A DNA stretch of 64,000 nucleotides from Ceratorhiza oryzae-sativae (GCA_030998015.1 JARWMV010000234.1:496001-560000), one strand, 5' to 3'. Numbered from the stretch's first letter, positions 48,007-60,385 are shown. A program made the numbers and translations. The notes: a model not told the origin generated them from the sequence alone.

Positions 48007-49194
48007 CAGACTCAGTCGAGCGGTGACCGCTCCAAGCATGATCATACACAGAACCCGTCGTTGCCCATTTCAGGCATCGCGCTCCCAGGCTGACCAACCC
48101 GATCGCCTAAGCATTTAAGCGAGGCCACTGTATGTCAGCACGCTGAGTCACGCAAGATTACAACTAGCATAGCCGATCCTATTTCTGACTGACAACCCCC
48201 TCGACGGCGTCACTAGTATTGCGCTTTTTGTGGGAAAATATGGCCAAGTTGAGGAATAACACTATAATGAAAAAAGCAGACCAATTGGGGGAATGTCCGC
48301 TATTGTTGCACAGAGCGAAACCGACAATAGATGCGCCCTCGACGACCCGCCAAGTGAGCGAGTTTCACATAAAGCAGGTAAGCCAATTTTGAGCATTTAA
48401 CGAAATTATCTGAAAGTACAAGGCAAAGTGGTACTAGCGAGAAACTGACGGGCAGTTGGAACAAGATTCAAGAGCAGTCGTGTCAACCTCTAAACGTTAA
48501 TCGCGTGTCCAGGTCTGCCCCGATTCAGTCATCACACAAAACCGTATCGTTCGGCCGTATGAACAGTCTAAAAAGGAGGGGGGGGGGATTAGCTCTGTCC
48601 AGGTCGTGCACGGTTTGGCTTACACTGAAACAAGCAAAGAGCGTGTGGCGCGCGCGCTCGAGTACGATATATTTTCAAACAAATACACCAAGGCAGAGTA
48701 ACTTGTAAACACGAATCGTCGTTGGGTGTTTTCTAATGAGCACTCAAGTTATAAAAATAAATAAATAAAACAGCTAAACCCTAGTCTGGGTATCATCATA
48801 TTTTTACTAGTGATGGATTGCTTCAGAAGCTAATCACAGTCTTTAGTTTGGTCTTCCTTCCATGGTTCAAGGCATCTACGGGAAAAACACCCGATAGCGG
48901 CATGTGTTTAAATGTTGCTCTAAATCAATTTCTTGAAATTCATCACGCTTGTATGCACGCCACATTCAATACCACATACTACGTTGACGAAATGCAGCTA
49001 GCTCCAGTCTGCACAAGTGCTTGCACATGGCACCAGTCATGCCGATTATGATTGTTGCTAGACACCGCATATCACACTATTGGGCTGCTCCCAAATCCCA
49101 GTTAGCCAAAACGAAGCAATAGGAATTATTTATCTGTACAACAAGAGCACATTCAGGAATAACGTGAAGCCATAAATGCCAGTAACACTCTAGT
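48007..49194. other. Gene-free stretch with a 10-base G-run
   Basis: About 1.2 kb between pirin and permease genes (both minus). Contains G10 at 48578-48587. Open frames look random and I call no gene. Confidence 0.45.
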
Positions 49195-51835
49195 TTACAA
49201 CGCATCCCAGAGTTTTTGCTTCCAGGTACGCGGACCCAATGCTGCCTGAGCGGCAAGGTACTGCTCCTCCTCTTCGTCGATTTCCCTCTTGCCAGTGACA
49301 AGGTCGACCTCCTCGGATGGGATGAGCGAGTCTATAATACAGCTTGTAACCCTGATCGACAAACACTCAGTGACATATATAGGCCGAGAATGATAGTGGC
49401 ACTAACCAACCACATAAAGAAGAAAACGGGGGCGCCGATATAACTGGTGATAAAATTGGGAGTATTCATAGGCTTGATTAATGTATCGAAACCCTATATA
49501 GAAGGTTACTAGGGGCCTTCGAAGAGGATGTGTCCATATGCATACCTTGAAGAAAGTGATCACCGCAGTCACAACAAAAGCAAACCATGCTCCCCAAGGC
49601 TGGAATGGAGCCTAGTAATGCATCATTAGTACCAGAAATTGATGGAATCGTATATAAACACACCTTGTACGGGAGAGAGTCCCGACTGATTCCCTGGGCT
49701 TTGAGTGCTTTCATGAAACGAATGTGGGTGAACACAATACACATCCAAGTTGTGGCACCAAAGAACGTGACCAAGTTCACGAAGTATGTGAAAACCGTAG
49801 ATCCCGACTTCTTGACGTTCAGGAAGGTGAGGAAACAAAATGCTGTGCAGAAGAGCAATGCTGGCCCTAGCGAGGATGTGCATTAGCGCATGCCAAGTAG
49901 ATCAATTGGACAGTTGGAGTTCTCACAAGGTACGCCCATGCGGTTCACCCGCTTGAAGATTCTTGGCGCCTTGCCTTCGGCGGCGAGGGCAAAGAGGGTA
50001 CGAGAACCGATGTATAGGTCCGAGTTGGCCGCACTCATAACGAAGATCAAGATTACGGCATCTAAAAGGGTTGGTGAGCTCATAAACGATAACCGTCGGA
50101 TTGAGACATACTGATGATATGAGGGAGTACTCGGATATGTACGAGATTGGCCGCGACGACAAAAGGAGAAGCAGCTGCGCCAGTCTTAGCGGAAGTCGCG
50201 ACGAATAGGCTCTGGTCCGTTGAGGGAACGATGAGCCCGATAACGAATACACCACCAATGCTGGATCGTGGATTAGTATACAAGCGTGGAATGTCGGCAA
50301 TATATCCACATACTAGAAGACGAGGATTCGCCAGAATGCTAAGTGAAAGAATCATGAGCCTGTGGGTGTATAATATCAAAAGGGTGCGTACTTCGCTTGA
50401 TTGCTTTAGGAATGTTCTTGCGTGGGTTCTGGGCCTCACCAACAGTAACACCGATCAGTTCTGTGCCCATGTATGCGACTGAAATAACCCGATAAGCAGT
50501 ATGAACGGGCATCTGAGGTTTAAAAATACATACACAAAGCGTTGACCATGACAGCCCAGAAGCCTTGGTTCAAAGTCGATGTGAGTATGTGTTGCTAAAA
50601 ATCCCTCGGTGTACCGATGGCTTACCAAGGAAGACGCCCAAGGACCCGGTTTCCTTGTATATGCCCATGGGTGCGTTAGCAACATTGTCAGGATCCCAGT
50701 AGCGGAATCCGATTCGGTCGTGTCGAGGGTTACCGCCGAGGTCTGGTGGGATAGTGAGTGTGGTTGGAGACCTAATCGACTATTACATACCAATAACAAT
50801 ACCCATTAAGATCAGTCCGATCAATGCGATAACTTTGATACTCGATAGCCAAAACTCGAGTTCTCCGAACACGCGGACTCCGAGCAAGTTGACGAAGAAA
50901 ACTCCAAATAGATTCAGTCAGGTTTACAAGGACTTTGGATTTTGACCACTTACTAAGCGCAATCAAAATGACCATCCATACAGCAATGTGAACCTTGCCA
51001 TGGACGTCCCAATACCGGATGACAACCCCAGCTGCATTGATGTTGTTTGGTGTCACGATGAGGTATTTCATCAGGTAGTTCCATCCGAGAGCAAACCCGA
51101 GGGCTGGGTCAGCAAACCGCGTAGCATAGCCGCTAAAACCCGTAAGATCCCAATACGAGTTAGAAATGGAAAGGGTGCATTCGTCAAAACAAAACTTATT
51201 TTTTGTGGGGGAGATAAGCCGCCATTTCGCCAAGGCTAGTCATGACCATGAAACAAACAAACCTTACAATGTGCGCGTGAGCCACCAAAATAGAATAGAA
51301 CTGTTGCGCGGCACTCACCCTACAAAGCTATATCCTAGAAGGAGGCCCAGTGGACCTCCACGCCGTAGAGCGGTACCCGAGCCGATAATTAAACCCGTGC
51401 CCACAGCACCACCTACAGCGAATATGAGCAACGCTTGACATGTTTATGATACCCCAAACCTCAGGAAGGTTTCAGGCATATCGGCAGCTGATTTTAAACT
51501 TAACTAGCGCAATCATACTGATTTGCCTTGCTGTAAAAGGTTTTTGAGAGTTTCGGAGGTCAGAAATGCATCGGGAAGTGTTTAGCCGCCGCTGCCGCCA
51601 GAGCATAGACGCCGCATACACGCAGATAATCACGGCGCCCTATGTTCCGGCGGCTTTAGCTCAATATAGACTCACCCTTCAAACCACGATGAAGAGTTAA
51701 CTCATGATCCTCGTCAACTGGCAGCCCATCGGCATTAGTCAGAGCAGGTTGCTCAAAGGCGCGTGTCTCTGATGGCGAGCGCGAACGCTTCTCGTCAACG
51801 TCGAGCCCCTTCTCATCTCGATGTGAGAACGACAT
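49195..51835 (-). CDS. Amino-acid permease, fungal YAT/Gap1 family
   Basis: A 12-helix plasma-membrane H+/amino-acid symporter (APC superfamily). A hydrophilic N-terminus (MSFSHRDEKGLDVDEKRSRS) precedes the signature RQISMIALGGAVGTGLIIGS in helix 1, then FCGYATRFADPALGFALGWN, FWAVMVNALFAYMGTELIGV, QNPRKNIPKAIKRTFWRI, VMSAANSDLYIGSRTLFALA, APRIFKRVNRMGVP and FFGATTWMCIVFTHIRF. The C-terminal tail ends RTWKQKLWDAL. About a dozen 50-60 nt introns. Substrate range cannot be told from sequence. Confidence 0.93.
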
Positions 51836-52360
51836 GTTGCGTGAAGATGGGGGACGTATGAAAGTGCGGAGCAACCAGCCCAGGTTTTAATAGATCCGGT
51901 AGGTTCGCCGAGAATCCGTGCCCAGGGCAGGAAGCGAAAGAAGAACACAGGCAAGCCGACCTCGTGTGGCATGGCCTCAGAAGACTGCGCTATCTTGGAG
52001 TGAATTCGAACCAAGCCCCGGCGCTTTCTGAGGCGCAAGTGATCATGTGGGGCCCATCACTCGCCAAGCCCAACTCCGGAACTTATCATTCGTCACTCGA
52101 TACGTACCTCATCGTCAATTGATTGAAAAATTTCAAGCCACCGCGTAACTGTCTTCCGCTAAGCGATATCATATACAATATCTTTAGCAATTTTAAACCA
52201 ACATTTCAGATGATAACAGCAGCTGTCATGCTTCAACAGTATAAACCATTGATAAAATAGCTGTGCAGATGAGCGGCTGCGGGCGAACGATATTGTTAGC
52301 TACACAGGTTAAGCGTAAACTTGCGAACTGAAACTCGTTGGTTGTTCAACACTACATGTT
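51836..52360. other. Intergenic, permease promoter and isomerase 3' UTR
   Basis: 525 bp. No gene or repeat seen. Confidence 0.4.
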
Positions 52361-53669
52361 TCAAAGGCGATGTTTGATCTCTTTTCGAGCAAGCTGCCCA
52401 AACTTGAGCGCAGGCACACCACTCGCAAACCGCTCAGCTTGGGCAAACGATTCTCGAAGGTTGGTAGCGCGAGGATCGTTCTTCTCATGGACTGCAGTCT
52501 GTGCAATGTCATATACCGTCCCGAATTGAATATGCGTCATGTGAACACAGCCAAGGCGGTGAGCGGTTACACCTGAAACTCAGGATTTAATGAAGATACA
52601 CACACCTGAATCATGCGTTTGGTGCTTAACAGAGCGCTGGGATCAAGCCCATCCAAACGATCTAGGAGGTACTTGCGAACTAGCTCGTGAAAGCTCTCAG
52701 TATCATCAGCTGAGAATATTTTACTGAAACCAGAGTCAAGGCGTGGCTATGAAATTGAAGCAGGTGAACAACCCACTTGATAAACCCATTCCTTTCTAGC
52801 TCATCCGCCGTCATCTTTTTGCCCCACAGCAATGCTTCTGTGGCCTTGGCCAATCCCATTCGATTCGCAAACGTCACAGACGCATTTTGTTCGGCTGAAA
52901 GTCCGAGGAAAGAAAAGGGCACGGCTATCCACGCCTGCCCCGCTACATTAAATCGATTGTGTACCTCGGACCTGGGGACACATACCTGGGGCATCGCGTA
53001 GACAAAATCAAAGTGGCCAAGCATAGCTATGACGCGTAACTTAGTCTTGGCCCTAAAGAATCCGAAAATACTTACCAGCAGCGATACCGATTGCAGGGCC
53101 ATTCAACAGGGCAACAAGAACCTTGGAATGAGTATACAGCTACAATGATAGGATATAAGTTAACGGGCAGTCCATGAGCTCAACCACTCACAGCATCGCT
53201 TAAGTCTGTGTTAGACTGCATGCCTACCAAGAACAATCGTGTTAGATCGGATCGTCAGGAAATGCTCGCAAATACCCATTGAGAGCGCGGTCCGGCGAAA
53301 CGAGCTTTGTCCACCGGTTCATGACGTGCACCGACATCAGTACCCTAGAAAGGGTTAATAATGGCAAGTATCCGCTTCGGGTACTAACTCACGCGCAAAA
53401 GAAGCGACCAGATGCTTGAAGAACGGTGCACTTCGATGAATATTAGAAGATTGCTACTACGTGTCCTTGACTGGCTCACCAAGACTTCTGGCATCTTGTC
53501 AATTTTTCTTAATGCCTCGGAAATGAATTCGTAGTCTGGCAGCATAATTAATACATGTGGGGTTGGAGTAGAGCAACGTACCATCTCTGGTCAAAGCATT
53601 CAAAGAATTAGGCCTGTTGAGCTGTATGGTCGCGATACCATCCGCGATATGAAGACTTGGGATGCTCAT
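52361..53669 (-). CDS. ECI1: Peroxisomal delta3,delta2-enoyl-CoA isomerase (Eci1-like)
   Basis: Shifts double bonds during beta-oxidation of unsaturated fatty acids. Crotonase fold: MSIPSLHIADGIATIQLNRP, SLNALTRDDYEFISEAL, the oxyanion-hole segments FARGTDV and ALLNGPAIGIAAAML, FVYAMPQAWIAVPFSFLGLS, and ADELERNGFINKIFS. The protein ends KEIKHRL. The C-terminal HRL matches the peroxisomal PTS1 of yeast Eci1 and supports location. Several short introns. With the ABCD transporter this is the second peroxisomal fatty-acid gene in the window. Confidence 0.9.
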
Positions 53670-55798
53670 ATTGCTCTGGCTTGGTAGTGCAGCGTGTGTT
53701 TTAAATTTATTTCGCAAGTTCAGAAATTCCAGATAGTTATGCCTCAACGAGCGTTGTGTTGACCAACAACTGCAAGTTGTTCCACTCCAACGCCACGCAT
53801 TGCGGGGCTCCGGCAACTAGGTTATCCGGAGTTGCCGAACCACATAGTCCCAATCTCGACCAAATAAATCTGATGTTTCGGCTCTGTCCACTTCAAAGGC
53901 GCCTTTCATGAGGAGCGTTAGACGAGCGTTGAACAGATCGTTGCCCCTCGCTTAGCACTCCACCAAATCGATTTGTAATCAAAATGCCGCTCAAAGTGCC
54001 ATTCAACGCACCGTGCAATCGTCCTCGTGAAATCCCCTAATGGATTAAGTATGAGGATTATCGGCTGAGCGCGTTGTTTTTGTATCATGACATCTTGTAA
54101 TGATTTTTGCTCGTCGGGAATGCTTTTTTTTTCCTTTTTGTTTTGAAACCAGAAGGAAGAGACGCATACTTATCTTAGTGTGATTTACGACCCGTTGTAA
54201 TAGGAGGCCAAACAAGGATCGTAACGTGGGAACATTGGCGACTACGCACAAGAGTCATTACTCACTATGAAATGTCCTCCCTAGCCAAAAAGACAACTTA
54301 CACAACCTATGTTATACAACATTGCGTGATAAAAAGCTGCTTTAACCTTCCCCATTGACTCTTCATTTAAATTCATTGCTTCTATTCACCTGTTTACAGG
54401 GAAGCTATATTTGAATTCACAGTAATATAGTTCTACCTCCACCACAGATGGCGAGTTCGTTGCTTACTTGAAGTCTATACAACCTGACCACCGGGTTAGC
54501 GGGGTTGAACAAGCCGACACAGTGCTTGGCTCGGAGAGGCTCAGCCCAGACCAACACGAACCGGATCGCTCCGGCGGCTTTTCTTGTAGAACCAAGGAGG
54601 CTCTACGTTGAACCGCCGGTATCTATCCTTCGGAGCGGTACGAAACCTAGCTTTTGTTCCAATCGAAAGGTAATCCCGCAAACTCCCTTGAGCCAACCCG
54701 AGTTCCAACGATATGTTTTTCAACGCCGGTTATTTGCGCATCGATAGTTGGCACCCGGGTACGGATAACAGCCCCCGATAAGTTCGGGATTTCATTCTAG
54801 CGAGCATCCTGAGGCTGGGCAGGTTGTTCAGACGGTGAGTGTGGACAGCAGGTATCCAGAGATTCATCACCGATGTTTTCGCTCAGCCCATACGAATCGT
54901 GAATTGAACCTAACAGTGCAAGCGTTGGATTGGGATGGACTGAATGTATTTGGTCATCAATTGTGCTGCCGCCTTAGCGAACCCAATATCCGAGTCCAAG
55001 ACCGGCTGATTTTTAGGGTATTTGTAGAATGAAAACCTAGACCATTGCAGGAAGTCCTTGGCGTGGCCTAGGCATCACTTCTTTAGATAGATTTCGCGCC
55101 TTCGCAGTGATACTCAACCGGCTATGGATCACATGCGTGGACCCCGGAAACTCGCTCTCGTTCCGTAAATATATTGCTGTATGCGAATTTATTCCTGACA
55201 CGAATATTTGAAGCATCGAACGTGCAGTGAAATTAATTCGTTAGTTCGATTGAAACACGAGCAAGTGCGAAGATATTCGTGAGTGGCCAAGACGCTCGAG
55301 AACTAAAATAGCCCTGCAATCATTCGGGGTCCGGTTCGCATACAACAGGGCTCGCTCCATCTGTCGCGCTGCCATTCAATCCACCGGCCTTGGCATTGCG
55401 GTTCCTCACGAGTTTGTTCGCCACTGTCGGGATCCTCCGCTTCACGACCGGGCAACATAGGATTATTACCGTCCCGACGGGCTCCCTGTCGTCGCCGAAC
55501 GCCGCCTTCTAGCTTGCAAGTTGCCTTTGCCCAGACTTATTTGTCCCTGGTGGGCTGTTCCTAAATGCAACCGTGTCCTTCGGAAGAGGCACATATTCCC
55601 AGAACTCGACACTTCTGGCACCGATCGTAGGTTCTGGGGCGCATAGCGTGGTCTTGGCGCTCGCTTGCCCCCGGGGCTCCTATGTGGGGACCCGCTCATA
55701 AAAGCCTCTCCACATTCTCCTCGTTCTTCAGCGTGGTTCTCCAGCCATCGTCTCTTCGTCCTCCACTTCTCTCTTCTCTTCCCAACCTCCGCTGCCAT
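53670..55798. other. 2.1-kb gene-poor stretch
   Basis: The longest gap in the window. No open frame has convincing composition, no tRNA fold, no clear terminal repeats. The right end (about 55690-55798) is a pyrimidine-rich leader of the Jen1-like transporter. It may hold decayed transposon sequence, but nothing in it identifies one. Confidence 0.45.
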
Positions 55799-57696
55799 GT
55801 CTCAAGCGCTACCTACAGAGCACCCTGGGATGTTTAGACAGGCGGCTGAGGCGGTCAAGGCAAGTTCTATTCGTGTGCCTCGTGAAAGAATCTACACTAA
55901 CGCATATGGCAGGATCTATTTCGCCATGAGCGCGTGACGATACTCGATGAGCACGGAAATTACGTTGAGAAGGTGATCAAGCCTGAGCCTTTGGTCAATC
56001 CCATTACGCTCCTGCGCATGTTAACTTGGAAGAACTGGCTGTTTTTCCTTGTTGGTCTCGCCGCTTGGACCGTTGATGGTTACGACTGTAAGCGCACACG
56101 TTCATTCAATTAGTTGTGATATTGACGTTGCACAACAGTCCACTCGGTGTCCCTGTCTATCACCAACTTGTCCAAGTTTTATGGTGTATCTAAGACGGAC
56201 ATTTCTACGTCAATTACTCTTACCTTGCTCTTCCGGTCGCTTGGTGCTGCCATCTTTGGTATCGCTGGTGATTATTATGGGCGCAAGTGGCCAATGGTTA
56301 TTAATATGTGAGCATCACCCGTAATCATGCGAGCGTATCTAAAGCATGTACGTCAGGTTTATCATTGGTGCACTTCAGCTTGGTACTGCGTACGCGCCTA
56401 CCTATCACGCATTTCTCGGAGTCCGCTCCTTGTTCGGCATTGGGATGGGTGGCGTATGGGGATGCGCGATTGCTATGGCACTTGAATCGGTACCGATCGA
56501 GGCTCGTGGATTAATGTCCGGTATCCTGCAACAAGGTTACTCACTCGGATACCTCTTTGCTGCGGTCTTCAATCTCAGTATTGCTCCTCGCGGGGGTCCC
56601 GACGGATTCAAGGACTTGTTTTACATTGGCGCTGGAGCGAGTTTCTTCGTCGGCTTGGTCCGTATGCTGTTCCCTGAGAGCGAGCAGTTCCGCCGTGCCA
56701 AGGAACAAGGCCAAAAGGGGGGCCACACCAAGCAATTCATGAAAGAGGCTGGTGTCGTAGTTAAGACCCAATGGCGCCGCATCATCTATGCATGCATCGT
56801 AAGTCTGGATTTTATTGATTTGGCAGTATGCTTACCCCCCCTTTAGCTCATGGCTCTCTTCAACTTTTTCTCGCATACTACCCAAGATTCGTATCCGACT
56901 TTCCTTCAGGCAAGTACCCCTGCATATAGTCCACCGGATCTACGGAGCTAACTGGCCCCTAGTCTGGGAAAGGTTTTACTCAGCAAGATGCGTCGCGCGG
57001 AACAATCATAGCTAAAACTGGCGCAATCGTTGGGGGTGCTGTCATTGGATACATTTCTCAGTCCTTTGGTCGCCGTCGCTCGATTGTTTTGGCTTGCGTT
57101 CTGGCCGCATGCATCATCCCTGCGTGGGTCTTGCCGGACTCGAAGGCTGGTCTTGCCGCAGGTTCATTCTTCCTGCAGTTCATGGTACAAGGCGCATGGG
57201 GTGTCATTCCCGTTCACCTCAATGAGCTGTCCCCTCCTGCGTTCCGCGCCTCCTTCCCTGGTATCGCTTACCAGATTGGAAACATGATTAGCTCACCTGC
57301 AGGTTGGTATTTCGTGCTCATGATTTCTCGACGTCACTGAAATGATTGCATCCTAGCTGAAATGGTTACCGGGATTTCCGAGAAGATATTTATTAACCAC
57401 AAGGGTAAACGAGTTGAAGGTCAGATGAATCATCAACCAGACAAAATAATGATACTCACGTGTCTGAAATAGCATTTGGCCCTACGATGGGTATTGCGAC
57501 TGCGATAATTGCCATCCTTCTAGCTATTTGGACTGCGGTGGGCAAAGAGGCCAAGGGGTCTCACTTTGAGAATGCCGTTGCTGGTCATGGAACTATCGAT
57601 CCGACGGTTGGCAAGCCGGATATTGAGACTGCCAGCAGTAGGGCCTCGGTCAACGAGGAAAAGAATGAGCAGCCTGTTCACCAAGAAAAGGCATAA
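55799..57696 (+). CDS. MFS carboxylate/H+ symporter, Jen1-like (lactate/pyruvate)
   Basis: Start MSQALPTEHPGMFRQAAEAV, then DLFRHERVTILDEHGNYVEK and TWKNWLFFLVGLAAWTVDGY with the family's helix-1 start, GDYYGRKWPMVIN (MFS loop 2-3 motif), GIGMGGVWGCAIAMALESVP, GAVIGYISQSFGRRRS and QGAWGVIPVHLNELSPPAFR. The cytoplasmic tail ends NEQPVHQEKA. In yeast Jen1 is glucose-repressed. The first intron (55860-55912) is GC-AG with donor AAG|GCAAGT. A long 5' leader and its own 2.1 kb upstream gap suggest a complex promoter. Confidence 0.92.
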
Positions 57697-58498
57697 GCGC
57701 CTGATTTCGTCTAGGTGCTAGGTCTACGAGTTTAGGATTTTGTGATGACTTGTATTGGTGTTTGATGTGTATGTATATTAGACACGAAAAGAGCAATTTG
57801 AACACTCAGGCTTGTAAATGGGCGGCATGAAGCAAATACAGGGTCTTCAGGATCAATGCAAGAATAATGCTGAGTATCTATACGATTCATAAGCGCTGCA
57901 TACTGTCTCTACGAGTGCACATGGTCTGGGACCTGATGAACTCCTTAAATCCCATGTTCAACGGGGTATAAAAGAAACCTCCGAGCTGATTGAAATGACT
58001 GTTTCATGACCTGGGTTGGGGAAGCCAGATGAGGATGAGACTGGAGAAGGAGTTCAATAAACCAGAACTAAACATTTCCGTCCGCAGATATTCCACTTTG
58101 ATTTGGCCTGCAATTCTATGTGATGGGATTTTATAAAGCTTTATTGAATGTAAATGGGTATTGCTTGACGGAAGCTAATAAGACTTGGTCAAATGAAACT
58201 CGATTCAAAGATTCCATTCATTTAAGCGTGCTATTCGCTGGAATCGTTTGTACCATAATTCATCATGTAGTTAAATACTATTAAAATATTACTTACTCGA
58301 TAGAGAATCGCCCGGATTCGTGGTAAGGAAATTGGCTAGTATGGCATAACATGCTGTGCCTTTTTAGATGCGACCGAGCTGCACGTGATTAGAGGTTCTT
58401 TGACTGCGGCGACTGTGCAGCAGCGGCTCCTCGGTGAACCGTCGGGCTACTTAAGACTCTGGAACTCCCGTGAAAACTATAGCACCTGACCATCAAAA
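57697..58498. other. Intergenic after the Jen1-like gene
   Basis: About 800 bp, AT-rich. 3' UTR of the transporter and promoter of the phosducin-like gene. No other signal. Confidence 0.45.
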
Positions 58499-59445
58499 AT
58501 GCAAAATCCAAACGAAGATACGGAATGGAACGATATTTTACGTGCCAAGGGCATACTTCCCCCTCGCCCAAAGACTCCTCCAACGCCTTCACCCCCAGGA
58601 TCTCCGCGATCGACGAAAAGCTTCGTGACGCATCCGATGCTGCTCTCAAAGAACTGGAAGACGATGCCCCAGACTCCGATACTGAACGTATTGTTCAAGA
58701 ATACAGAAGAAAGAGGATACAAGAACTGCGGAAGGAACAAAAGAAGGGGCGATTCGGTGAAATTCTATCGATTGGACGAGACGACTATAAACGCGAGGTG
58801 ACCGAGGCTAGTAAGGTTGACGAGGAAGGGAAGGAAGGGAGTGGGAGGGGTCAGCCGGTGGTGTGTTATTTATACAAGGATGGGTGAGTATGAAGGTCAT
58901 TTTCACATTATTCGAGGGATTGACTCTCATCATAGGGATGTAGCATGCTCGCGCCTTACTGAACATCTCAAAATATTGTCATCCCGCTATCCGTCGACAA
59001 AGTTCGTTAGTATTATAGGCAACAAATGTATCGAGAACTACCCCGACCGACACTTGCCTACACTGTTTTTCTATCGAAACGGTAATCCCGTAAGCCAAGT
59101 AACCGCTTGGGGCACCGATCGGCCAAGGACTCTTCAAGGTACGTCGATTTTGCTGCGAAAGTAAAGCAATATTTGATTGACGAGGTTACCCACACCATAA
59201 TAGAAATCGAAAGTATCCTTCGCGCTCTGGGAATGATTCCTGAGCAGCCACCGACTCAGCCACGCCAGCCCAAAGAAGACAATTCCGGTTCGGAGGACGA
59301 GGTACATAGATTGTCGTCAGCTTTGCGAGGCTCCAAGTCCGGAGAACCTAAACGGGGGGCAGGCACGGTGAATGCTCCTACCTCCAAGATTAGAGGGCCT
59401 TCTCGACCAACTGTGGGGGATGATGACTCGGACTTTGATTTGTAG
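58499..59445 (+). CDS. PLP2: Phosducin-like protein Plp2/PDCL3, chaperonin cofactor, frame broken once
   Basis: Helps the CCT chaperonin fold actin and tubulin. The N-terminus [20 protein letters not shown] is diagnostic. After it come RYRR-type charged helices ([20 protein letters not shown]), [20 protein letters not shown], and the thioredoxin-like domain ([50 protein letters not shown]), ending acidic [10 protein letters not shown]. Two introns. After TPPTPSPP the frame moves -1 into [14 protein letters not shown]. One more C in the five-C run at 58592-58596 restores it. Confidence 0.9.
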
Positions 59446-59550
59446 CACGCTTTTAGATCATGTTTTCTATACCCGAGGCACAAATTCCTGCTTATATGTT
59501 TTGTGAATGAATCTATCATTATAAATCACATCACAGTAAGGCCTCGTTTC

Positions 59551-60385
59551 TTAAGCGCGACCGCCCGCAGCCAGAGTTCCTGGATAGGTCTCTTTGATGC
59601 CTTTAATGCCGTCCATTGTCTTGGCCCACGACACGATACTAACATTTGAACGTCGTCGCCCAAATCGCCTGACGCCTGAAGGAGAGACACATACCTCTGC
59701 GGTGCCAGATCCGCATCCGGGGTCGCTAGTAAGTCCGCTACAAGGGGGTATAAGAAGAAATCTGGCCAGGTTGGTTTTGCATCTAATAGGAAAGGACCTG
59801 CGCCTTGCCGAAGCTGATCGAGTGTCCGAAAAAACTGGCGAAGGCCTTGGGCGCCACCAGATTCCTCTATGCGGGCTCGACATTCATCGGGGGATTCTCT
59901 ACCTACATCCATCGACTTGACTCGTGGTTTTACGACCTCCAGTTCAATGGATTTGAAGCCTAAAGCGAACTTTAGTTAATATATGCACCCCAATGCGGAA
60001 GCGACCACGTACCGACAGACGCTATAATGCTCACGAGTTCCCATAGCTTTTCAGGTGTTTTCATAGAAACGTCCGTCAAAGACGGAGAAGGGGCTACTCT
60101 ATCCAGGTATCGAGCGATGGCTTGTGATTCCCCCAAATCCAAAGGCGTGTCGCCCTATGATAGTTAATTAATGAGCAAAGTTGCTAGCCTACGCCCAGTA
60201 GATAATCCAACCTCGGTAATAACCAGGGCCGGAATAAGGCCGAAGGGATGATGCTTACGAGCAAGCTCGCTATGTGGAAGAACATGCATTTGATCGAACG
60301 GGACGTCCTTGAAAATAAGAGCACTTGTAATCGTGCGAGTAAAGGTTGAAAATGGTATCCCGACTACCGTATATGATGCGGGCAT
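59551..60385 (-). CDS. Glutathione S-transferase, frame broken once
   Basis: Thioredoxin-fold N-terminus MPASYTVVGIPFSTFTRTIT with FGLIPAL (cis-Pro region) and DLGESQAIARYLD (glutathione gamma-glutamyl site). Helical C-terminal domain with KPTWPDFFLYPLVADLL. It ends GIKETYPGTLAAGGRA. Near 59645-59647 the frame must change from GDLGDDVQ to VSWAKTMDGIKG. One extra A (sense strand) in AAA would do it, as would removal of a 5-bp duplication (TCGTG) just beside it. An upstream in-frame ATG at 60448 would add 21 residues. Convergent with Plp2, 105 bp between stops. Confidence 0.82.

Noticed and set aside
48818..49051. Small frame that could encode a cysteine-containing secreted peptide
   Set aside because: It lacks an ATG at the right place and has no clear signal-peptide structure once a real start is required.
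4780..60000. Programmed -1 ribosomal frameshifting as a common mechanism for the broken genes
   Set aside because: No shared slippery heptamer or downstream structure, and the affected genes are unrelated housekeeping genes. Homopolymer under-calling is simpler.
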